Shown: in pieces, positions 24,401 to 33,900 of the stretch
Numbering within the stretch: position 1 is the first letter of the stretch
How the letters are laid out: the number at the start of each line of letters is the position of its first letter
Assembly: GCF_000002995.4 (NCBI RefSeq)
Contig: NW_025062475.1
Location: 13,424,687-13,488,686, forward strand
Direction of reading: 5' to 3'
From: Brugia malayi
Lineage: Eukaryota; Nematoda; Chromadorea; Rhabditida; Onchocercidae
DNA length: 64,000 nucleotides
The notes under the pieces: model-generated
The model's database searches: none
What the model saw: only the letters and a program-made list of their open reading frames with translations
What the model was told of the DNA's origin: nothing
Position numbers and translations under genes: made by a program

Positions 24401-27192
24401 GTAAAGTAAGTCTAAAGTAAGTTTTTGTAAGTAACTACCTGTTAAGTACACTTTGTTAAATTAATAAAAGAAAAATAATAATTTTGTAAGTAACTATCTG
24501 TTAGATATACTTTGTTGAATTAATAAAGGAAAAATAAACAAATAAACATAAAATTTTTTTTTAAAAAAAAAATAAAAAAAAAAAAAGATACTTGAAGCAA
24601 ACGAGTAAGCCAAAGATTCATTTCACCAATTGCTTCAAATTTTAAATTATAAATATTAGAAGAATCTGTAAGACGAAGATACTTTCCACGGTTTCCTTCC
24701 GTTACGTCAACACGATATCGACTGAGTAGCAAAATCTCATCGTCAGTATTATCTAAAATAAAAATTAAATTATCAAAAATTATCTGTGCTGCATTATCAT
24801 TAAAAGCTTTTAACATTTCTTTTAAATAATTATAAAAAATCAAAAATAAAAAGAAAAATCAAAAAATCAAAAAAAAAAAAGATCAAAATTAATAAACTTT
24901 TTTTTTTTTTTAATATTTAAATTATTTTAAAAAAAGTTATGGAAAATTTATGAATAAATTAATAAATTGATTTTATGTTGTAATAGTTTAAATTTAGCGA
25001 ATTAATTGTTAGCTGCAATCATAATTTGTGATAAATGATAATTTTAGAAATAATGACGTAAAATTGAAACCATATTCAATACGAATAGTTCCATTATAAA
25101 GTGTACAACGTCGTTTAATCCATTTCTGTAGCAGTCGACCTTTACGTACGTGACACCACGCCATAAGTATTTCATTGCATGCTCCATCACCAATCGTTTG
25201 CTCTGGACGACCTGAATTAGTAGTAAAATTTAAAAAAATTCTATTAAATTTAGTAATTTATTCTCATTAATAATCCTAAAAATAATTTCAGATAAAGATT
25301 AATTTTAATTTTAATCCAATCACTCTGACAAATCATTGTAATGTCACCGTGCAATGTCACCAGAAAATGATTAAACATTTTACGTCTTCTTCCACCCAAT
25401 AAATTATCACAAATTTTTTTTTTTTCTTTTACGAAAATAAAAAAAAAAAACTTTTGTAATAAATATTAATATTACCTATCAATAATGACAATAATAATAA
25501 TAATAATAATGCTGCAAGCAACAGTTAATAATAATAATAATCATTAATCAATAATAATAGTAATAATAATAATAATAATAATAATAGTAATAGTAATAAT
25601 AATAGTAGCAATGATAATACTTACTTATGAAAGATATACATAAACTTACCTATAAAAAAGCAGAACAGGTGAGTTAAATGTGTGGCATCGCCAACAGCCA
25701 TACATTCTGACTGTGTTTCATATCCAATATTTAATAGAAATTCATTTTGTAATTGCAATGGATATTCTCCTGCTGATAAGTTACTGTAAATAAGAAATCA
25801 TTTAAAAATATACAAAAAAAAAAGAAAAATAATGTAAACAATATACATAAGTTACTTATTATTACTTGTATATGATACGCATAAGTTACTTATTATTACT
25901 TGTATATGATATGCATAAGTTACTTATTATTACTTGTATATGATATGCATAAGTTACTTATTATTACTTGTATATGATATGCATAAGTTACTTATTATTA
26001 CTTGTATATGATATGCATAAGTTACTTATTATTACTTGTATATGATATGCATAAGTTACTTATTATTACTTGTATATGATATGCATAAGTTACTTATTAT
26101 TACTTGTATATGATATGCATAAGTTACTTATTATTACTTGTATATGATATGCATAAGTTACTTATTATTACTTGTATATGATATGCATAAGTTATTCAAT
26201 AAGTTAATACTTATGAAAAGCATAAGTTATTAATTATAGAATTGTTAAATTTCAACAAAATATGACAAAGTATTAAATTGATCGTTTATGATTGTATGCA
26301 ATAATATTAAAAATAAAAACAAATTTCTCGACGAATTTCTTTTTTTTTACAAAATTTAAATTAATTAATTATTTACCTAATTTTACATCCACCAATCTGA
26401 AGGTATAAACTTTCAAAACCCAAAACGGAACAGATATCTTGAACAGTTGTTTGAAGTGTAACTGGATAAATTAATGATCGTAATCCGGTTGGTGCATAAA
26501 GCCGGATAAAACCATTTTCGGCACCTGATTCTAGCCATTCTCGCTTACGATTACTTGTGATACGCTCAAGTTTTGCCGGTTTCCGCTGCAACTAATATAA
26601 CTTTTATATTCAGATATGACAAAAAAATTTCATACTATTTAATTCACGCACTGACGTACGTGTAAATTCTTACTTATCAGATATTTCTATGCAAATTTAA
26701 GGTAAAAAACTTTTCAAATTTTATTAATTAGGTAAAGTCTCCAAAAATCTTTTCTCTTTGATATTTTCATCAAAAATACCTTTGCTTCAGAATTATCAAA
26801 ATTATCTTTGGAATCCGGCACAGTTATAAACTAATTTTTTTTCCGTCAAATTAAATCAATCATTAAAAAAAAAAATAATAAAAATTTCAAATGCTACTTG
26901 ATTGATCTAATATTAAGTAATATCTTCTTTTTTTTTCTTTTAAAAGATTATCATCCGGTTTGAAAGGCAAAAAAAAAAAAAACGTAAAATCATCATGAAA
27001 TCATCAATCAGTTACACTTTTTTTTCCGGAAATGTTTCAAAAAAAAAAAAAATTGAAACATACTGTTTTTGTTAATGTTGCAAATTTTGTTATACTATCA
27101 TCCACTGTTTTTTTTCGACGGCTTATCGTTGCGTAAATACTTTCGGTGTCGATACTTCTTGATGAAATTTCCGGAATAGTTTTGGATGACAT
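11437..27192 (-). CDS. PHLPP: PHLPP-type PH domain, leucine-rich-repeat protein phosphatase (24 exons)
   Basis: Exons (minus): 27192-27064, 26591-26377, 25783-25650, 25211-25071, 24752-24592, 24350-24210, 23569-23382, 23096-22946, 22238-22102, 21732-21627, 21218-21137, 19585-19429, 19228-19070, 18357-18160, 17732-17570, 16739-16609, 16272-16177, 15716-15590, 14392-14138, 13822-13736, 13432-13295, 12844-12733, 12303-12126, 11710-11437. Phases agree throughout, giving 1219 residues. Order: Ser-rich start; RA-like segment (about 44-160); PH domain (about 183-260); leucine-rich repeats (261 to about 797, e.g. LTELILSGNCISYIPAQI, LDLSYNQLKFF); PP2C-like domain (about 799-1069, with GIIDGGNND and RAVLC); Ser-rich tail. 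PHLPP enzymes dephosphorylate the hydrophobic motif of AKT and PKC. Odd: the terminal PP2C acidic ligands look lost (GSRAFWK, YVGNVS). Exon 8 ends in a GC donor. A TGA lies in frame upstream of the ATG. The family is certain, activity is not. Confidence 0.9.
14530..15465. repeat. 181-bp tandem array in PHLPP intron 18
   Basis: Five near-identical units plus part of a sixth. Each holds a CT-rich tract, a TTTATAACTTTTTATAATTA block and the marker ACATCTAAGTGATAGG (near 14605, 14786, 14967, 15148, 15329). It lies between the exons at 15716-15590 and 14392-14138. The low divergence suggests recent amplification. Confidence 0.9.
16985..17520. repeat. Diverged ~100-120-bp tandem repeat in PHLPP intron 15
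   Basis: Repeated blocks share TTTAAATAATCGGAATT, an ATAATAATAA tract and TTGCTAATGGGG. Unit length varies because the AAT tract varies. It lies between the exons at 17732-17570 and 16739-16609. Confidence 0.8.
18420..18865. repeat. 37-bp minisatellite in PHLPP intron 13
   Basis: About 11 units with the core ACTGAACCGGTTATATTAAT and GATTGTATT; left-hand units are more diverged. It lies between the exons at 19228-19070 and 18357-18160. Many units contain the palindrome AACCGGTT. Confidence 0.88.
19605..20460. repeat. 113-bp tandem array in PHLPP intron 11, with TTACGTAA and ACGTG in each unit
   Basis: Seven to eight nearly identical units spaced 113 bp (one 115). Each has AATTACGTAAATACGTG followed by a second TACGTGG, then a T-rich stretch with TATCGTACTTATCAC. 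It fills much of the intron between the exons at 21218-21137 and 19585-19429. Confidence 0.92.
22239..22715 (-). repeat. 32-bp array carrying copies of the PHLPP exon 9 3' splice site
   Basis: About 14 units of 32 bp abut the real acceptor of the exon at 22238-22102. On the minus strand the real junction reads TTTTAG|ATTCCGGATG; most units contain TTTCAG|ATTCCGGAT. The array therefore repeats the intron end plus the first three codons (Ile-Pro-Asp), and several copies have a better acceptor consensus than the real one. Confidence 0.9.
25845..26195 (-). repeat. 34-bp minisatellite in PHLPP intron 2 resembling the exon 3 acceptor
   Basis: About ten almost perfect 34-bp units. On the minus strand each contains AG|TAACTTAT, the same ten bases found at the true exon 3 junction (ACAG|TAACTTATC, exon start 25783). 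It could be a second splice-junction-derived array, or a chance ten-base match. Confidence 0.88.
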
Positions 27193-27394
27193 TGAAAAGT
27201 TAAATAATCAAATATATTCTTATCATCATTTGCATAACTTAAATGAAATAAAAAAGTGTAAATTTTAAATTTAAATTTAGGTAATACACAATTTGTTAAG
27301 CAATACGACATTTTCAGTACAAACGGTAGAATAGAGAATAGAAAAGTTATAAATTTAATAAATTATTGAAAAAAAAAAAAAAATGTTAGATGCA

Positions 27395-27610
27395 ATATGA
27401 AACCAATTAATATGGAAAAATGAGAAATTGCATTTTTTCCGGAAAACTTTCATTTATTCAATTTAAATTAATGAATATGAAAAAATGAGAAATTGCATCA
27501 TTTTTCCAATATTTTTTTTCCGGAAAGCTTTCATTTATACAATTTAAATTAAAAGTTGCATCATCTTTTCAGGCTTATTTTCCCGAAAACTTTCATTTCT
27601 ACAATTTAAA
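27395..27610. repeat. Three diverged ~70-80-bp repeats upstream of PHLPP start
   Basis: Each copy has TTGCATCAT-like sequence, a T-run, TTCCGGAAA or CCCGAAAA, and CTTTCATTTATACAATTTAAA. They lie about 200-420 bp upstream of the start codon and repeat an ETS-like CCGGAA core, so a promoter role is possible but unproven. Confidence 0.6.
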
Positions 27611-28029
27611 ACAATAAACAATAAAGAAATAAACTTGTCAACACTGGAATTGAAAAAAAAAAAAAGAAATAGAATTGTCAAAAACAGAAGTAAATTTCAT
27701 TTGAAAATATATGTTTACAACAAATTTCAATTTATTAACTTTTACATAAAGTTAACTCAATTTATTTTTTAAACAAAAAAAAAAAAAAAATTCTTTTATA
27801 ATATTTACTACTAATAATTTCAAATAATAACAATTTGTTAAATTTTAATTTTATAAAAAAAAAATAATAATATATCAATTATTTATATAATAAAATTAAA
27901 CAATTGGATTAAAATACAAATGGTTGTATTGTGATAGTATTATAATTAACTTTAAAATGATAGATAAAATGAGAATTAACAGCAAATGTGGTAAATTTGA
28001 AAGATCGGAACAATTGATGAAGTAATAAG

Positions 28030-28300
28030 TAGAATATGAAAGAGAGAGAAAGAGAGAGAGAGAGAGGGAGGGAGGGGAGGGAGAGAGGGGAAGAGAGAGG
28101 GAGAGAGAGAGGGAGAGAGAGATTTTCAATGAAAATGGCATGAAGTTAAAGTGAAAAATGAGATTTGCTGGCAACTTCCTGTAATTATTATTCGATAATG
28201 GTGATGATGATGATGATGATAATAATAATAACAATAGTAATAATAATAATGTGATGATGATAATAATAATAATGTGACAATTATCATGATGATACTTATA
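28030..28300. repeat. GA-rich tract and GAT/AAT microsatellite
   Basis: A purine-only GA-rich tract (about 28038-28120) is followed after 75 bp by GATGATGAT and AATAATAAT tracts. The minus-strand frames rich in Ser/Leu or Ile/Tyr/His here are compositional. Confidence 0.8.
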
Positions 28301-29999
28301 TATTGAGCAATTATTATAATCATTGAACATTTTGATTTGATTTAATTAACATCTAAACAAAAATTTAGGTCATATTATAATTAAAAGAATCGTAGACAGC
28401 AAACAATTATATCTTTAAAATTTTAAGTGAAACAATGAATGATAAATAAAAATTGAATGATTATTAACAATGATAAGATAGTTTAAATTATTAAAAGTTT
28501 AGTAATTAGTAAAATTATTTTTAATAAATTTTTTTTGCATACTATTATTTTAATAAAATTTATTGATTTTTTTCTTTTTCTGAAATAATCCCATAATATA
28601 ATTAAATTTCATTTCTTCTATTTACTTCTTAATGCATTAAAATGAGTAAAATATTAATTAAATTTAATTTAGGAATATGTACAAACAATTAAATTAAATC
28701 TAAATTCAACATACATTCATAAAATTTCAAATTTGATATTTCTAAAATTATTTGAATTTTGCTGCTACTACTGTTATTGTTATTGTTATTATTGTTATTG
28801 TTATTGTTGTTGCTATTGTTGTTATTGTCTGCTTCCCGTATTATTTCCGCATTTGTGCATTTATAACAATAGCATTACTAATAATTTAACAGTCTAATTA
28901 TAATGGTCTAAAATTTAATCTAAATTTGAAATCAAATATTAATTTCTATCCCTCATATCATTTGAATAAATTGAAGAAAAAAAAATGGAAGAATGTATTA
29001 TTAAAATAAAATTTAAAAACTTCACACTAAACAGCTATTTATAATGAATGCATTGAAAATTTAAAAAATGATATCATCGATTAATTAATTTAAATTTGAA
29101 ATGATTAATTTAAAGTTTTGTTTTTTGTTTTTTAAATTAAACAAACACGTTTAGGTTTTTCTAAATGTTTATTATTTAATTGAATTTTGTTTTGATCAAA
29201 TTAAAATTATATTCAATTTCTTTATTCATCCTTCTAATATCATTTAAAAAATAAAAAAATTAAAAAAGATTTTGTTACAAATTATTTGTGTTCCGGAAAA
29301 ATTGAAAATACGAATGATAAAAGTGATAAAATTATCAAATTTTATATTAATGTTGTAAATAATAACTGCAATATTTCTTCATTCATTGATAACATATCAA
29401 AATTATCAATCCTATAAATTGTTAGCAAACTTTCTGCAAATATTACAAATAACAATTCGAAATGCATCTTTATTCACTGATAACTTATCAGAATTATCAA
29501 TGTTACATTTATTAGCAAACCTTTTGCAAATAATAAACAAAATTATTATTACTATGGAATAGGAATCATTGAAAAATTTCTTATATGCATATAAAAATAA
29601 AAAAAAATATGTAAACAAAAATATGTAAACAAATGAGTATTTTCTATTTGCTAAAAAAAAAAAAAAAAAATTTTTAATACAAAAGAATAAACATTTTTCT
29701 CGGAAAAAAAAAAAAAATTTATCAATTAATTAATTAATTACTTTTTTTTTTTTTTTGTTAGAAAATTGATCGATAATAAAACTTTTTATTGAATTTGAAT
29801 TTTTATTAAATTAAATTTAATAAAAATTTAGGAATACTTTTTTTACGGTCTTTTTTCTAATTTTTTTTTTTTTTTTTTTTCATTCTTTTATTTTCACTAA
29901 AATTTTCGAAGAAATTTTCTTCAGTTCATTGCCATCTATCTTTCCCATTTCTTTCTCATTCTTTTTTTTCATTTTTCACCTCATACAATCATTTCTATT

Positions 30000-30048
30000 A
30001 TTCATTCACGTGTGCGTGTATGTGTGTATGTGCGTGCGTGTGTGTCAC

Positions 30049-30107
<59 letters not shown>

Positions 30108-30112
30108 CTTTG
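30000..30112. repeat. (TG)n microsatellite
   Basis: Alternating TG of more than 50 bp, preceded by imperfect TGTG/CGTG. It is purine-pyrimidine alternating and so prone to form Z-DNA. Confidence 0.9.
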
Positions 30113-30574
30113 TCTGTGTTTGAAATTATAATGCATTTATGAGGAATAAGCGAGATCACGAACAAATAATAATTGTCAATTTAGATATTTCATCAAATTT
30201 TTATTATAATTCAATATGAAATGAATGTTTAGATTTTGTCACTAATTTCAAATTTTAAAATGAAAATTTATAAAATTTGCAAAATTTCCTTCTTTCATTT
30301 TTTTTTTTTTTTGTCATAAATGAAAGGAATTATTTGAAATGAAATCATTGTTTATTTATATCAAAATTATGTCTGGCAGTGATAATATAGCAAAAACGAA
30401 ATGTCAAAGTTCATTTCTTGGCCGTTTGCTTCATTTCAATTATTGGCGAACCAGAAATGAGCCTGAAATGTATTATTTATTAAAGATATTTCTCAAATTA
30501 TCACTAGCATAGATTAGATGAATTAATTAAGCATAAATAAATAATTTTATGTAAACTTCTTAGCAACTTTTTCT

Positions 30575-30608
<34 letters not shown>

Positions 30609-30648
30609 GGGGGGGGCATCTTTAAGTAATTAGGCAATTATTTCAATC

Positions 30649-30945
30649 ATTACTTTAAGTACATTTAAATTTTATAAATAAAATAATAACATTAAATGAT
30701 TTTTTAAATTTTAATTCAATTTAAATTTTGCTAAATTTTCATTTTTTTATGCAGTATAAATGATAAAACATCAAAATCATTGCTTATTTCAAATATTATT
30801 ACTTTAAGTACATTTAAATTTTATAAATAAAATAATAACATTAAATGATTTTTTAAATTTTAATTCAATTTAAATTTTGCTAAATTTTCATTTTTTCATG
30901 CAGCACAAATGATATGAATTTATCATCAAATAAATCAAAATCATC
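30649..30945 (+). repeat. 149-bp tandem duplication that includes the OSBP first-exon acceptor and start
   Basis: Copy 1 begins at 30649 and copy 2 at 30798, both with ATTACTTTAAGTACATTTAA. Both end in a T-rich tract, ATGCAG and then an AAATGATA core. In copy 1 the coding start is damaged (TATAAATGATAAAACATC); copy 2 carries the functional start. The duplication thus made a decoy 3' splice (or trans-splice) site and a broken start. Confidence 0.85.
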
Positions 30946-33900
30946 GCTAAAAGATACTGAAATTGAATTTATCGATATTAGCGGCGCAATCATAAAATCT
31001 GGCTATCTTAGTAAAAAAATTTGGCGCTTTGGTCATTCTACCAGTTATTTTGTTCTTCGTAATAATGGCAAATTATGCTTTTATAAAAATGAAATAATTG
31101 CTAAAGATCGAAAGAAGTATAAAGGTTTTACCAATGTTAAGGTTTTAAATTAATTATTAATTAATAAAAATTATTATTATTAAAATTTCTCCCATAAATT
31201 TTTTTTTTTGCAAAAGCAAAAAAAAAAAAAAAAAAGAAAAGTAAAATCAATTTAGATAATTTATAATAGATAAATAAAGCAGTATATAATATATTGCTAA
31301 TTTTATAATATAATTTATAATAAATAAATAGTTGGAATAGATAATTTAAATAAATAATTGGATAAATAAATAATTGGAATAGGTAATTTATAATAAATAA
31401 TTGGAATTTATTAAAGTGATAAATTGAAATTAATCGCATAAAATTATGCAACATTTTAATAATAATTTATTAATTTCATTCTAAAACAATGTTAATATAA
31501 AATTTTTATCATTCATTCATATTTTATTTAGAAAAGCTTTTTTTTAAAAAAAAACAAAAAACAAAAAACAAAAAATATTTGAAGGATATTTATATTGTGC
31601 CAAAAGGATTGAAAGAATTTATAATTTATACAAAAAAAAGTATTTGGTATTTGAAAGCAAAAACAAGCCAAGATCGTGATGATTGGATTAAAAAACTTAA
31701 ATCTATAAGGTTTTACAATTATTTTACTTTCTAAATTAATTATTTAATTTTTATGATTTCCTTTTTTTTTTTTTTTTTTGCAAAAAAAGCGGTGGATGAA
31801 ATAATTAATATATAATTAAAGATGAAATAATCAAAATGCTTTTTAGATAAAATTGAAAATACATTTAAATGAAATTGATTCATCAATTTAAAATTAATTC
31901 GTTTTAATCATAGCAATAATTAAATTAATTTTATCATTATTTTCTTATAGGGCATTTTTACGAATGAAAGAAGAGGAAGAATTGAAACGAATTTTAAATC
32001 CTCAATTAAATCAGCAAAAAAAAATAAACACAAAAAAAATTATCACTGAGATGGATGAAACACTTCAAATAACGTATAAAAATTTACGTGAAGTAAGCAA
32101 TTTAAATTTTAATAAATCATAATTAAAATGAATTTTAAACATTTTAATTATACTTTTTTCAAATTACATTTTTTTTTTATTTCGATTAGATTTTAATTAT
32201 GTATTTTTTTTTTCTCAATGGATTATCAGATAGATTAGAATTGCTCTATGATAAGTAATGTATTAAGAGTAGGATTCAAAAAAAAATTTTTTTCTTAATT
32301 GAAATTAAATTTTTGTTTACTTATTTTTGCATTTAATTAATTAAATCTACAATTCCAATTAGCAATAATTGTATGCAAAACTTTTTAAATTGTTCAAGCA
32401 TATTTGTTGAAATTAAGCTATTTTAATTAACATATAATTTTATTTAACATTAAGAAGTTTTTTTTTTTTTGTTAAATATTTAATCTGAAATGGTAATTTA
32501 TTTATTTATTTTTTTTTTTTTTTAAAGCTTGAAGTGAAATTAAATGATTTTCGACATTCACTTTTGAATGGTAAACAATTTGATAAAATTCAAATGGCAG
32601 ATATTGATGATACATCACATAAGATTATAAAAGATATTCAAATTAGTTTGCAAGCAATTAAAAGGTTTTTTTAATTTGTTTTATTTAAATTAATTTTAAT
32701 TTTTAATTTCTATATTGGATTAGTTTAACTAATCAAAAATTTCGAATTTTTAGTGACATTTTTTGTTGAATGATTAAAATATTAAAACTATTATATCATA
32801 TTGGCAAGTGAGAATTAATAAAATGTACTCAAATAATTTCATTTATTAAATTTTAAATAGAAATGAAATTATAAAAAATTTTATGTTTCTTATTTTTCTT
32901 ATTATATTTCTTATTCAATTATATTTAATTATTTCAATTTTAGAATAAAATATAATTTTTTTTTATGATTATTATATGAGAAGAAAAAAAGAAGTAAGAT
33001 TGAATAGAAAAATGTATGAAATTGAGTTAATTTTACTTACTATCATAACATTTTAAACATTTAAATTACATATATATAAGTAATCATAAATTAATTTTTT
33101 TTTTTTTTATTAATTAAATTTGTGTTTTATTTTAATTTTTTTTTTTTTTTTTTTGTTTCAGATATTTTATAAAATCAAAAAGTCTACAAAATGAAATGAA
33201 ACGTATTATTCATGATTTAAATTATGAATCACAACAACGCTCAAATTTAATACGTCAAATAGAATTACAAGCAAAACAATTGAATTGCATTGAAAAGGTA
33301 ATTTAGTACATTATTTATTTTTTTAATTATTATTTCAATTTTAGATTTTAATTATTTCTTACTTAATTATTTCAATTTTAGATTTTAATTATTTCTTACT
33401 TAATTATTTTAATTTTAAAAATTGCACTGAAAAGGTGTTTTAGTGCATCACTTATTTTTTAATTATTATTTCAATTTTAATATTTATTTCATTTAATTAT
33501 TTCATTATTTCAATTTTAAATTTTAATTATTTCTTACTTAATTATTTCAATTTTAAAAATTGCACTGAAAAGGTAGTTTAGTACATCACTTATTTTCTAA
33601 TTATTATTTCCATTATAATATTTATTTCATTTAATTATTTAATTATTTCAATTTTAAATTTTTATTGTTTCTTACTTGATTATTTCAATTTTAAAAATTG
33701 CACTGAAAAGGTGTTTTAGTGCATCACTTATTTTTTAATTATTATTTCAATTTTAATATTTATTTCATTTAATTATTTAATTATTTCAGTTTTAAATTTT
33801 AATCACTTCTTATTTAATTATTTTAATTTTAAAATGAAATATAATTCTCATTTATGATCATTAGATGAGAAGAAAAAAAAAAAGAAATGAAATGAAAGAT

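Larger units (their letters stand above)
27193..30648. other. Divergent PHLPP-OSBP intergenic region
   Basis: About 3.5 kb between the two start regions, so both promoters should lie here. I see no confident TATA element. Close to the PHLPP start are three diverged repeats with TTCCGGAAA (27395-27610). Further right are GA-rich and GAT/AAT microsatellites (28030-28300), TTATTG repeats (28770-28825), a (TG)n run (30000-30110) and a T-run joined to a G-run (about 30575-30616). Confidence 0.65.

Noticed and set aside
25845..26195. CRISPR-like regular repeat array
   Set aside because: Perfect tandem 34-bp units without spacers inside a eukaryotic intron.
27896..28330. Minus-strand frames rich in Ser/Leu or Ile/Tyr/His
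   Set aside because: They arise from GA-rich and GAT/AAT microsatellites.
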